A stretch of 23,267 nucleotides of DNA from Loktanella sp. UBA3435 (GCA_002378665.1 DFSO01000031.1:1-23267), one strand, 5' to 3'. Shown: positions 7,419 to 15,982, numbered from the stretch's first letter. The notes: generated by a model not told the origin, from the letters alone. Translations and numbers: made by a program.

Positions 7419-8453
7419 ATGGATTTCTCGCTTTTTGCACATATGGAACGGACCCGCCCCGACCAGGATCAGCGCGTTTTGCGCAGTGACTTGATTGCGC
7501 TGGCAAAGATGGCGGACGAAGGCGGCATGCGGGCGATATGGACGGGCGAGCATCACGGAATGGATTTCACCATCGCGCCTAACCCGTTTATCAGTCTTGT
7601 GGATCTGAGCTATCACACCAAAAATCTACGGCTCGGCACAGGGACAGTGATTGCGCCGTTCTGGCATCCGATTGCATTGGCAGGCGAAGCGGCGGCTGCG
7701 GATTTGATCACCGACGGGCGTATCGAGCTTGGCATCGCGCGGGGCGCTTATTCCTACGAATACGAACGCTTGCGGCCCGGAATGGATGCGTGGGACGCAG
7801 GCCAGAGGATGCGCGAAACCGCGCCTTTGTTGCGTCAGCTATGGGCGGGTGATTGTACGCATGACGGGCATTATTACCAATTCCCCGCAACCACCTCTGC
7901 GCCAAAGCCTGTGCAGCTAGACGGCCCACCGATCTGGATCGCGGCGCGCGATGCCAACAGCCATGCCTTTGGTGTCGATAACGGCTTTAACATTCAAGTG
8001 ACCCCGCTTTGGCAAGGGATGACTGAAATCGAAAGCCTGATGACCAAATTCAACGATGCTTGTGCAGCTTACAGTGGGCCGCGCCCTAAAATCATGTTGC
8101 TGCATCACACTTATGTCGGGTCTGACGCCGATGATGTTGCGGTCGCGGCGAAAGAGTTGTCAGAATTCTACTGCTACTTTGGTGCGTGGTTTCAAAACAA
8201 GCGCCCTGTTAGTCAGGGGCTGATTGAAACCCTGACCGAAGATGAAATTGCAGCGAATACCATGATGTCGCCCGAGAACATGCTGCGCGATTTGACGATT
8301 GGCACAAAGCAGGACGTCATCGACCAAATAAAACGCTATGAAGATTTAGGATACGATGAATACTCATTCTGGATTGATAACGGCATGAGTTCCGAGCGCA
8401 AACGCGCCTCGCTCGCGCGGTTCATTGATGACGTAATGCCCGCTTTTACATGA
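7419..8453 (+). CDS. LLM-class (luciferase-like) flavin-dependent monooxygenase
   Basis: A 344-residue protein of the bacterial luciferase-like family. Recognisable parts are the E44-H45-H46 motif in WTGEHHGMDF, the LRLGTGTVIAPFWHPIALAGE strand and helix, and the ITDGRIELGIARGAYSYEY phosphate-binding region. Such enzymes use reduced flavin made by a separate reductase to oxygenate small molecules, and some open N-heterocycles (RutA on uracil). The gene lies 3 nt after the flavin reductase and touches the aldehyde dehydrogenase gene, so the three form one two-component oxygenase plus aldehyde-oxidation unit. The substrate cannot be read from sequence. Confidence 0.9.
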   Translation: MDFSLFAHMERTRPDQDQRVLRSDLIALAKMADEGGMRAIWTGEHHGMDFTIAPNPFISLVDLSYHTKNLRLGTGTVIAPFWHPIALAGEAAAADLITDGRIELGIARGAYSYEYERLRPGMDAWDAGQRMRETAPLLRQLWAGDCTHDGHYYQFPATTSAPKPVQLDGPPIWIAARDANSHAFGVDNGFNIQVTPLWQGMTEIESLMTKFNDACAAYSGPRPKIMLLHHTYVGSDADDVAVAAKELSEFYCYFGAWFQNKRPVSQGLIETLTEDEIAANTMMSPENMLRDLTIGTKQDVIDQIKRYEDLGYDEYSFWIDNGMSSERKRASLARFIDDVMPAFT

Positions 8454-8461
8454 GGACCACC

Positions 8462-9940
8462 ATGACACAGCTTCCCCATTTTCAGATGTATATTGATGGC
8501 GCATGGACCGAAGGGGATGCGGGCCAAACGATGGCCACCCAAAACCCTGCGACGGGTGAAGACTGGGCTACATTCGCATGCGCCGCCCCTGCCGACGTGG
8601 ATCGGGCGATTGCAGCCGCACGGCGGGCGCTGAATGATCCCGCATGGCGCGACATGACCCAGACGAAGCGGGGAAAGTTGCTTTATCGTTTGGCTGAACT
8701 CATTGAAGAAAACGCCCAAGAACTGGGCCGTCTGGAAACTACGGATAGTGGTAAATTGCTGGCCGAAACATCGACGCAAACGGCCTATGTTGGGGATTAT
8801 TACCGCTACTATGCAGGCCTTGCTGACAAGATCGAAGGCGCGGTCCTGCCGATTGATAAACCCGACATGCATGTCTTCACGCGCCGCGAACCTATTGGTG
8901 TCGTGGTCGCGATTGTGCCGTGGAATGCGCAGATGTTTTTGACGGCGACCAAGTTGGGGCCTGCGCTTGCCGCAGGTTGCGCTGTGGTTTTGAAGGCGTC
9001 AGAGGTCGCACCCACCCCGATGCTCGCCTTTGCCAAGTTGATTGAGCAAGCAGGTTTTCCTGCGGGCGTCGTCTCGATCATCACTGGTGATGCTGAAAAT
9101 TGCGCAATTCCGCTAACACGACACCCTGATGTAGACCGTATCGCATTTACTGGCGGGCCAGAAACCGCAAGGCACGTCGTGCGCAACTCTGCCGAAAACT
9201 TTGCTGTGACTTCGCTTGAGCTAGGGGGTAAGTCCCCGATCCTTGTTTTTGATGACGCGGATTTTGAAGGGGCCGCCAATGGCCTGATTGCAGGCAATTT
9301 TGGCGCGTCGGGACAAAGCTGTGTTGCTGGGTCACGGGGGCTTATTCACCGTCCGATCATGGCTGCGCTTATTGCGAAAATCGCCGAGAAAGCCGCGCAT
9401 ATTATTGTAGGCGATCCAATGGACGGCCTCTCGCACCTTGGCCCCGTTTGCACGGCGGCGCAGGTCAATAAGATCGTGACGACACTGGCCATTGCAAAGA
9501 CGCAAGGCGCGAAAGTTCATTTTGGCGGCGCGCCATTGGCGCAGGCTGGCAACTATATGGCCCCGACCCTCGTTGAATGCACGGGCACGGATACCGAGAC
9601 GCTCAAGGTCGAGATGTTTGGGCCTGTGATGTCACTGATCGCTTTTGACACCGAAGAAGAGGCCATTGCCCTTGCCAACGACACGCCTTTTGGATTGGGA
9701 TCGGGCGTTTTCACGCAAAACCTTTCTCGCGCTCATCGTGTGTCTGCGCGGCTGAAAGCTGGCATTTGCTGGGTGAATACCTACCGCGCGATTTCCCCTA
9801 TTGCGCCATTTGGCGGTTACAATCAGTCGGGTTACGGGCGTGAAGCAGGGTTAGATGCGATCCACGACTATACACGCACAAAAACCACATGGATCAACAC
9901 CTCTGACAGCCCGATGGCAAACCCTTTTGTCATGCGTTAA
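8462..9940 (+). CDS. Aldehyde dehydrogenase family protein
   Basis: A 492-residue NAD(P)-dependent aldehyde dehydrogenase of normal family length. With the ATG at 8462 the active residues are N155 (VPWNA), E253 (SLELGGK) and C287 (FGASGQSCVAG), all present, with PFGGYNQSGYGRE near the end. I prefer this ATG because GAGGA (8452-8456) is 5 nt upstream; an in-frame ATG at 8450 overlapping the previous TGA is an alternative adding four residues. It should convert the aldehyde released by the oxygenase, or an aldehyde from the GMC enzyme of the neighbouring operon, to an acid. The motifs do not allow a call between betaine aldehyde, semialdehyde or other substrates. Last gene of the operon. Confidence 0.92.
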   Translation: MTQLPHFQMYIDGAWTEGDAGQTMATQNPATGEDWATFACAAPADVDRAIAAARRALNDPAWRDMTQTKRGKLLYRLAELIEENAQELGRLETTDSGKLLAETSTQTAYVGDYYRYYAGLADKIEGAVLPIDKPDMHVFTRREPIGVVVAIVPWNAQMFLTATKLGPALAAGCAVVLKASEVAPTPMLAFAKLIEQAGFPAGVVSIITGDAENCAIPLTRHPDVDRIAFTGGPETARHVVRNSAENFAVTSLELGGKSPILVFDDADFEGAANGLIAGNFGASGQSCVAGSRGLIHRPIMAALIAKIAEKAAHIIVGDPMDGLSHLGPVCTAAQVNKIVTTLAIAKTQGAKVHFGGAPLAQAGNYMAPTLVECTGTDTETLKVEMFGPVMSLIAFDTEEEAIALANDTPFGLGSGVFTQNLSRAHRVSARLKAGICWVNTYRAISPIAPFGGYNQSGYGREAGLDAIHDYTRTKTTWINTSDSPMANPFVMR

Positions 9941-9986
9941 AAGCAGCCAGCGCGTGCCCGTTGTTATTTGCCATGGCGCCAGTGCG

Positions 9987-10763
9987 TCATAAGACGATTT
10001 GTTCCAGACTTTTGCCTGCCCGCCTTAAGGCATCAATTGAATTCTCTAATTCGGACAAATTGTGCCTTTGGATTGGGGCATGGATCGAGAGGGTTGTGAG
10101 CAGTCGCGATTTGTCGTCGCATATGGGAATGGCGATGGCGGCCATGCCTTCCATGAATTCTTGATCGTCGGTGGAATAGCCGCGTGCGCGGGTTGCTGCG
10201 ATTTCATCCAAAAGCTTTTTGGGATCAGTAATTGAAGCTGGAGTTTGCGGATCAAGTGGCATGGTTTCCAAGAGGCGCAGCAATTTGTCTTGGCGAAGGG
10301 ACGACAGATACATCTTGCCGCTGGCCGTACAATAGAACGGCACTTGGGTGCCAACAGGCAGCTGGATACGTAGGGGCCAATGGGTCTCGACACGGTCCAG
10401 ATATACCATGCCGTAGCGGCCTGGTGCTGCAAGATTGCAGGTCTCGCCAACTTCTTCGGCCAAGGCCTTCATCACCAGAAGGCGCTCTGTGCGCACCCGC
10501 TGCGATGACAATGTATTGGCCGAAAGTTTGCGCAGACGCACGCCCGGACCATAGGACCGGCCATCAAGATCGCGTTGCAAGAACCCTTCGTCCTCGGCGG
10601 TGGCCAAGAGCCTGTGAATGGTCGCCTTTGGCAGATCAAGGGCTGTGCTCAGAGCGCTTGGTGAAACGGGCGCGCCCTCTGCTGCGATCCGTTCCAACAA
10701 GACCAACAGACGTAGGTTGGTTGGTATCTGTCCAGTGGTCGATTGTGACAGATCGTCTGGCAT
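9987..10763 (-). CDS. IclR-family transcriptional regulator
   Basis: A 258-residue IclR-type regulator. The winged helix-turn-helix occupies about residues 15-70 (LVLLERIAAEGAPVSPSALS, then LPKATIHRLLATAEDEGFL). The effector-binding domain follows, with family landmarks GETCNLAAPGRYGMVYLDRV, PFYCTASGKMYLS and RARGYSTDDQEFMEGM. It is the last gene of the first TRAP operon, 9 nt after dctM, and converges with the aldehyde dehydrogenase gene. It probably controls its own TRAP operon and perhaps the divergent GMC gene in response to the imported compound (inference). Confidence 0.92.
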   Translation of the reverse strand: MPDDLSQSTTGQIPTNLRLLVLLERIAAEGAPVSPSALSTALDLPKATIHRLLATAEDEGFLQRDLDGRSYGPGVRLRKLSANTLSSQRVRTERLLVMKALAEEVGETCNLAAPGRYGMVYLDRVETHWPLRIQLPVGTQVPFYCTASGKMYLSSLRQDKLLRLLETMPLDPQTPASITDPKKLLDEIAATRARGYSTDDQEFMEGMAAIAIPICDDKSRLLTTLSIHAPIQRHNLSELENSIDALRRAGKSLEQIVL

Positions 10764-10772
10764 AGCTATCCT

Positions 10773-12134
10773 TTATCTGGCTGGCAGCAGCCACAATGCA
10801 AGTTCAGGGGTCAACGCCACGAGGACCCAAACCGCGATCAGCGAAATGAGGTACAGCGATGAATAAGGCAAGAGCCTAAAGTACGGCACTCCTGTCACAC
10901 CTGATGCCACATAAAGGTTCAGACCGTAAGGTGGTGTGATAAACCCAATCGAGGCACCCACAAGAAAGATCACCGAAAAGTGGATCGGATCAACGCCAAC
11001 AGAGGCCGCAATCGGGGCCAAAATTGGTGCCAGAATGATTGTGACAGGCAGCGATTCAAGGATCATGCCCGCGACAAACACCATCGCCATGGAGGTGAAC
11101 AGAACAGGATAGTAGCCGCCCATGCTGGTCACAAAATTGCCGATGGTTTCTTGTGCGCCCATCGTGGATAGGACCTGCTGCATCACAACCGAGACAGCGA
11201 TCAGCGGCGCAAGGATGCCCGTGATCTGCGCAGACCGCACGACGATTGACGGGATTTCCAGCGCTGTGAACCCTTCGACGACGAACATCGACGAGATGGA
11301 TTTGTCTTCAATCGGGGTTTCTGCATGGGTGCCCATAAGCTTGTTGAGCGGATAGGAGATCAACCCGACGATGATACAGAAACCGACCGTGACGCCAGCG
11401 GCCTCCGTGGGCGAAAACTTACCCGTGTAGATGCCCCAAAGCACAAGACCGATGGCAAAAAAGCCAAGCCAAGCGCCGATTGCAGTTTTCAGAACCCGCA
11501 TGAACGACAGCTTGATCAGGATGCCCCAGCCGTGGATCGAGCAGACGATAAAGCAGGTAACCATCATGCCGAGCACCATCAGGATGCCCGGAATAATGCC
11601 CGCGACGAAAAGCTCGGAAATCGGCAGGTTCATCAAGAACCCGTAAACGATGAAGATGATGGAGGGCGGGATGATGATCCCTACTGTGCCGCCCGCTGCT
11701 GCGGTGGCTGCCGAGAACCGCTCGTCATAGCCGCCTTTGACCATTTCAGGGTGAAGCATGGAGCCGATGGTGGCCGTTGTGGCCGAGTTCGACCCAGAGA
11801 TCGCAGCGAACAAACCGCAAGCGCCAATCGCCGCCATCGCAAGCCCGCCACGTAACCAGCCGAGGCAGGAATAGGCGAAATCAGAGAGCCTTCGGGCGAT
11901 CCCAGATTTGTTAATCAGGTCACCAGTGAGAATGAACAGCGGCATCGCCAGCAAGGCAAAGCCCTTGTTAAAGACGTTCAGCAGTTCGTTGCCGAGGTTA
12001 TCGAGCGTCAGGCCAAGGACAAAAGAGCAGCCGATCACCCAATAAACGATGACCAGCAAAACTGGCACGCCGAGCATGAAGATGACCGTCACCGCCAGTG
12101 AAATCAGTGTAATTAAGGTTCCATCAGTCATCAT
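10773..12134 (-). CDS. TRAP transporter large permease (DctM), operon 1
   Basis: A 453-residue polytopic membrane protein, the DctM subunit that forms the sodium-coupled translocation path of a TRAP transporter. Visible family traits are IGACGLFAAISGSNSATTATIGSMLHPEM (the SGS region), GTVGIIIPPSIIFIVYG and FSPTEAAGVTVG, with a second copy of the fold ending in GASIGFITPPYGLNLYVASG. The gene overlaps dctQ by an ATGA (12131-12134). A second Met directly follows the first, so the start could be one codon later. Substrate specificity lies in DctP, not here. Confidence 0.93.
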   Translation of the reverse strand: MMTDGTLITLISLAVTVIFMLGVPVLLVIVYWVIGCSFVLGLTLDNLGNELLNVFNKGFALLAMPLFILTGDLINKSGIARRLSDFAYSCLGWLRGGLAMAAIGACGLFAAISGSNSATTATIGSMLHPEMVKGGYDERFSAATAAAGGTVGIIIPPSIIFIVYGFLMNLPISELFVAGIIPGILMVLGMMVTCFIVCSIHGWGILIKLSFMRVLKTAIGAWLGFFAIGLVLWGIYTGKFSPTEAAGVTVGFCIIVGLISYPLNKLMGTHAETPIEDKSISSMFVVEGFTALEIPSIVVRSAQITGILAPLIAVSVVMQQVLSTMGAQETIGNFVTSMGGYYPVLFTSMAMVFVAGMILESLPVTIILAPILAPIAASVGVDPIHFSVIFLVGASIGFITPPYGLNLYVASGVTGVPYFRLLPYSSLYLISLIAVWVLVALTPELALWLLPAR

Positions 12135-12808
12135 ACATCTCCCCCGATGACAGATTGCTCGACCAGCGGTTCGCCGCGCGCATATTTGCCCATGTCTTCA
12201 ATAATATTTTCCAAAACGCGCCCTGCCATCAGGATAAACGCAATCGGCACGGTGATAATAAACCACCACTGCATCAAACCATTTGTCCCCGGCACGATCA
12301 TAAAGTTGGACACCGCATTGGCCGTCACACGCGCCGTTGTGGTCACAACAATCACGCAGAATCCAAACCAAAGCACGGCATCAAGCCACAACATGGCCAA
12401 CTGCCATTTGGGGGAAAACTTGGTGCGGAATTCGCTAAAACCAAGGTGGGTGCGCAGGCGCACGTTAAACGAACAGCCAAACCACGCCATGACCATAAAG
12501 AGCATGGGCGGCAGTGTGGTTGACCATGCAGGCTGCATCGGCAGGAACGGCAAAAACCGCTGCAACACGCCGACAAAGATGATCCCCGCGATCACGATAT
12601 AGGTATAGACCACAATCGACCGCTCAAGGTGGCGGTCAAGCCATGGCGACATTTTATACATGTAATAGACCAAAATCGCGCCGATGGCGGTGATTGGGCC
12701 AAAAACGAACCATGCGGCTTGCGATCTGAACGCATTCACCGCTTGGAAATCGACCTCACCCACGGTCATCGTCGAAATGATTGTGCCCATGTCAGACAAT
12801 AGTGACAT
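12131..12808 (-). CDS. TRAP transporter small permease (DctQ), operon 1
   Basis: A 225-residue membrane protein with about four hydrophobic spans plus an N-terminal extension (AAWFVFGPITAIGAILVYYM), making it longer than the usual 160-180 residue DctQ. It sits between dctP and dctM, and its TGA overlaps the dctM ATG. The start ATG at 12808 is preceded by a GGGGGGAG ribosome site. The motif WFGCSFNVRLRTHLGF matches the conserved DctQ segment where the protein contacts DctM. The larger size is shared by TRAP systems with Tat-exported binding proteins, to my recollection; treat that as weak. Confidence 0.87.
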   Translation of the reverse strand: MSLLSDMGTIISTMTVGEVDFQAVNAFRSQAAWFVFGPITAIGAILVYYMYKMSPWLDRHLERSIVVYTYIVIAGIIFVGVLQRFLPFLPMQPAWSTTLPPMLFMVMAWFGCSFNVRLRTHLGFSEFRTKFSPKWQLAMLWLDAVLWFGFCVIVVTTTARVTANAVSNFMIVPGTNGLMQWWFIITVPIAFILMAGRVLENIIEDMGKYARGEPLVEQSVIGGDV

Positions 12809-12866
12809 TTGGCTCCCCCCAAATTGTTATGCTCTTAAATTGGCACGCGTTTTGTCGATAAGAAGA

Positions 12867-12900
12867 TGGGCCGGTCAGACCTCCTCGTCCAACCGGCCCA
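12867..12900 (-). terminator. Intra-operon hairpin between dctP and dctQ (attenuator or mRNA stabiliser)
   Basis: An 8-bp GC-rich inverted repeat, TGGGCCGG (12867-12874) and CCGGCCCA (12893-12900), has an 18-nt loop and lies 12 nt after the dctP stop. On the minus (transcribed) strand it is followed by a mixed TCTTCTTATC tract rather than a clean U run. This suggests partial termination or 3'-end protection, giving more DctP than DctQM. Confidence 0.6.
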
Positions 12901-12912
12901 CTTTTTAGGGGT

Positions 12913-14145
12913 TTAGCCCTTCCACCAGCGACGTGGTTCCACGTTCTCTGGCAGTGTCTCGACAGGAATTTGACGCGCAATGTCGTAAATTTCCTGATAG
13001 GTATCGATGCCACCGGCCCAGCCGTTGATCCGCTCGCGCCATTCATTCCACAATTGTGGCTGGAACTCTGGCGAGCACATCTCTTCAGCTTTACGCTTTT
13101 CTTCGGCAGAAATCGTGGCCATGCGTACGCCGTCCTTGGCGAAAATCGTGTCAGGAAGCTGTGGTGTCGAGTAACCAACAGTTTTCACGAGTGCTGCCTC
13201 GTTGGCTGCCTGCACGTGAACCTGCGCGAGGTATGCGGATTCGTTGACCGCATCCTGCAATTCACCGCCAAGGCTGTCAAAGACGGCTGCCGACATCGCT
13301 GTATGCTCTGTGCCGCAGAAGAATTCGAGGTCCACACACTGGGACACAACTGGCGACATGTTCGCATAAGCCACCGCAGAGGCCCATGTTTCCGCGCCGT
13401 CAATGAGGCCTTGCTTGAGACCGTCAAGTGTCTCTTCCCATGCAATCGGCACAGGGTTCAGGTTCAATGCTTCCATCGCGATACGGCCAAGCTGAGTGCC
13501 TGTTACACGGTTCTTCGTGCCAGCAAGCTGCTCAACAGACGTGACTGTCTCTTTGTCCTTCCACTTCAGACCAAGCTGAATGCCGCGAAGTTCGCAGTGC
13601 GAGAACAAGAACTTTAGCCCGTGGTTCTTTTCATAGGGATCACGCAAAATGCGCTGTGAATCTGGGCTATAAAGGAAGTGATACTGCGAGGCGCGCGTCG
13701 GGAACATATATGCATAGTCGAGCACGTTCAGATAAGGCGCCGCACCCGCAGAGTTCTGCGTCGAAGCCGCGTACATATCAACGATACCCTGCTGGGTCTT
13801 CTCAGCGCAGGAGCCTTGGCCACAAATCGCGTTATCGCCGATAAACTCAACACGGATTTCGCCGTCGGTACGGCTTTCCAGATCACGTGCGAACTCAAGG
13901 CAACCTGCGCGTTCGATCAAAAGGTTGCGCGGGTTAAATCCGGCAGCCCCGAACTTGAGCGTGAACTTTGCTTCTTTGGCAAAGCGACGCTCGTAGGTTG
14001 ATTCTGCGGCCGCTGCGAGGTTGGCTGCTGTCATTGCGCCGCCAAATGTACCTGCTGCGAGCAAGGTCGAGCTCATGCCGTAAGTGCCTGCGACCTTGAA
14101 GAAATCTCTTCGCGATACGCCGCCAATGCGGTTGTTAATAGTCAT
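12913..14145 (-). CDS. TRAP transporter substrate-binding protein (DctP), Tat-exported, operon 1
   Basis: A 410-residue periplasmic binding protein. The N-terminus has a twin-arginine signal, SRRDFFKV (residues 11-18), followed by a hydrophobic stretch and Ala-rich cleavage region near NLAAAAEST. The mature part has TRAP DctP features (GEIRVEFIGDNAICGQGS, a TGTQLGRIAMEALNL segment, GLKQGLIDGAETWAS). Seven cysteines in the mature protein are many for this family. Export in folded form suggests a cofactor, ligand or disulfide assembled in the cytoplasm. The ATG at 14145 has GGGAGG upstream. First gene of the dctP-dctQ-dctM-iclR operon, divergent from the GMC oxidoreductase. Ligand unknown. Confidence 0.92.
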   Translation of the reverse strand: MTINNRIGGVSRRDFFKVAGTYGMSSTLLAAGTFGGAMTAANLAAAAESTYERRFAKEAKFTLKFGAAGFNPRNLLIERAGCLEFARDLESRTDGEIRVEFIGDNAICGQGSCAEKTQQGIVDMYAASTQNSAGAAPYLNVLDYAYMFPTRASQYHFLYSPDSQRILRDPYEKNHGLKFLFSHCELRGIQLGLKWKDKETVTSVEQLAGTKNRVTGTQLGRIAMEALNLNPVPIAWEETLDGLKQGLIDGAETWASAVAYANMSPVVSQCVDLEFFCGTEHTAMSAAVFDSLGGELQDAVNESAYLAQVHVQAANEAALVKTVGYSTPQLPDTIFAKDGVRMATISAEEKRKAEEMCSPEFQPQLWNEWRERINGWAGGIDTYQEIYDIARQIPVETLPENVEPRRWWKG

Positions 14146-14171
14146 GGTTTCCTCCCGTTTGGTGAATTAAT

Positions 14172-14181
14172 GAGACGTTTC
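14172..14181. promoter_or_regulatory. Candidate IclR-type operator in the dctP / GMC divergent region
   Basis: GAGACGTTTC is a near palindrome (one mismatch to GAAACGTTTC) placed 27 bp upstream of the dctP ATG. IclR proteins often bind short palindromes with GAAA/TTTC arms. This is a pattern match in the expected place only. Confidence 0.25.
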
Positions 14182-14250
14182 TTATCAAAAAAGGCTAGAT
14201 TAGTCTGAAGCTTTTGCATAGTGTTTTTTTCAAGCACCGGAGGATTTGAT

Positions 14251-15849
14251 GTGAAAGCTGATTATGTAATCGTAGGCGCAGGCTCTGCGGGATGCGTTAT
14301 TGCCAACAGGCTTAGTGCCGATCCAAAGGTCAGTGTTGTGCTTCTAGAGGCGGGGCCCGCAGATCTTAATCCGTGGATCCACATCCCCGTCGGGTATTTC
14401 AAAACCATCCACAATCCGACCGTCGACTGGTGTTATAAAACAGAACCAGATCAAGGCCTTAACGGGCGTTCTATTGATTGGCCACGGGGGCGCGTCTTGG
14501 GCGGATCATCGTCGCTCAACGGTTTGCTCTACGTGCGTGGACAGCCGCAAGATTACGACCGCTGGGCGCAGATGGGCAACAAGGGTTGGGGCTGGGAGGA
14601 TGTGCTGCCGCTCTTTAAACGCTCCGAGAAAAACGAGCGCGGCGCGGATGAATTCCACGGCGATCAGGGCAACCTTTCGGTGTCCAACATGCGCATTCAA
14701 CGCCCCATCACCGATGCTTGGGTCGAGGCGGCCCAATCGGCAGGCTATAAGTTCAATCCCGACTATAATGGCGCGGATCAAGAGGGCGTCGGGTTCTTCC
14801 AATTGACCGCAAAGAATGGCCGCAGATGCTCTTCCGCCGTGGCTTTCCTCAACCCTGTGAAGTCACGCAAGAACCTGACCATCATCACCCATGCACAAGT
14901 GGAAAAGCTTGATATCAAAGACAAACGCGCTGTTGCTGTCCGCTACAAAGACCGCAGCGGCACAGAGCATATCGTCGAGGCAGGCCGCGAGATCATCCTC
15001 TCGGGGGGATCAATCAACTCGCCGCAACTTCTTATGCTGTCGGGCATCGGCGAGGCCGCGCAATTGGCTGAGCACGGTATTGAGGTCGTCGCAGATTTAC
15101 AGGGCGTTGGCAAAAACCTGCAAGACCATTTGCAAGCACGGCTGGTTTACAAAAGCAACGAGCCTACGCTGAATGACGAGGTCGGCAGTTGGCTCGGACA
15201 GGCGCGGATCGGGCTGAAATATCTGATGTTCCGCTCTGGTCCGATGACAATGGCCGCGAGCCTTGCGACAGGGTTTATGAAAACACGGCCAGAGGTGGAG
15301 ACCCCCGACATCCAGTTCCATGTGCAGCCGCTTTCGGCGGAAAATCCGGGACGCGGCGCAGATAAGTTTTCGGCCTTCACCACCTCGGTCTGTCAACTGC
15401 GCCCTGAATCGCGCGGCGAAATTCGTCTCGCGAGTGCGGACGGTCGCACCTATCCGAAAATCATTCCCAATTATCTCGCGACCGAGACCGATTGTCGGAC
15501 GGTTGTGGCTGGCATCAATATCGCCCGGACCATTGCGCGGCACGCGCCGCTGACGTCCAAAATCTCAACCGAATTCCGCCCGCATCCTGACCTGCCAATG
15601 GATGACTATGACGCAACGCTGGATTGGGCGCGCAGTAATACCGCCTCGATTTACCACCCGACGGGCACCTGTAAAATGGGCAGCGACAAGATGGCCGTTG
15701 TCGATGACCGCCTGCGGGTTCACGGCATTGCAGGGCTGCGGGTTGCGGATTGCTCGATCATGCCCGAGATCGTGTCAGGCAATACAAACGCCCCCGCGAT
15801 CATGATTGGCGAAAAGGCATCAGACCTGATTTTACAAGACTATCGGTAA
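14251..15849 (+). CDS. GMC-family oxidoreductase (choline dehydrogenase-like)
   Basis: A 532-residue FAD enzyme of the glucose-methanol-choline family, which oxidises primary alcohols to aldehydes. The N-terminal dinucleotide-binding motif is GAGSAG (9-14) with VLLEAGP closing the fold. Both GMC signatures are present (GRVLGGSSSLNGLLYVRG, SGGSINSPQLLMLSGIG). The catalytic His is in IYHPTGTCKMG and the Asn pair in SGNTNAPAIMIGE. The start is GTG at 14251, because GGAGGA (14239-14244) lies 6 nt upstream and the protein then begins MKADYVIVGAGSAG; a GTG ten codons earlier has no good site. It is divergent from the TRAP operon, which suggests it oxidises the imported alcohol (inference). Choline as substrate is not supported by the neighbours. 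Confidence 0.9.
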   Translation: MKADYVIVGAGSAGCVIANRLSADPKVSVVLLEAGPADLNPWIHIPVGYFKTIHNPTVDWCYKTEPDQGLNGRSIDWPRGRVLGGSSSLNGLLYVRGQPQDYDRWAQMGNKGWGWEDVLPLFKRSEKNERGADEFHGDQGNLSVSNMRIQRPITDAWVEAAQSAGYKFNPDYNGADQEGVGFFQLTAKNGRRCSSAVAFLNPVKSRKNLTIITHAQVEKLDIKDKRAVAVRYKDRSGTEHIVEAGREIILSGGSINSPQLLMLSGIGEAAQLAEHGIEVVADLQGVGKNLQDHLQARLVYKSNEPTLNDEVGSWLGQARIGLKYLMFRSGPMTMAASLATGFMKTRPEVETPDIQFHVQPLSAENPGRGADKFSAFTTSVCQLRPESRGEIRLASADGRTYPKIIPNYLATETDCRTVVAGINIARTIARHAPLTSKISTEFRPHPDLPMDDYDATLDWARSNTASIYHPTGTCKMGSDKMAVVDDRLRVHGIAGLRVADCSIMPEIVSGNTNAPAIMIGEKASDLILQDYR

Positions 15850-15982
15850 ATATCGGCACGCCACGTGAGCGCGCGGGGGCCTGGCCCTGTGGCACCCACG
15901 CGTCCCAGACGGCATTCATTTCATCAAAGTCACGCATGTCTGACGATTTTGCTCATACGCGCATTTGTTTCGATCCGTTGAA

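Noticed and set aside
8462..9940. Betaine aldehyde dehydrogenase (betB), to pair with a betA-like GMC enzyme
   Set aside because: The two genes are on opposite sides of a TRAP operon, no betI or choline transporter is present, and the motifs are only general aldehyde dehydrogenase ones.
9941..9986. Bidirectional terminator between the aldehyde dehydrogenase and IclR genes
   Set aside because: Only a GGCGCC hexamer palindrome is present; no stem-loop with a U run is visible.
15850..15982. Terminator between the convergent GMC and FAD/NAD genes
   Set aside because: GGGCC and GGCCC occur almost without a loop, no U tract follows, and no stable stem could be drawn.
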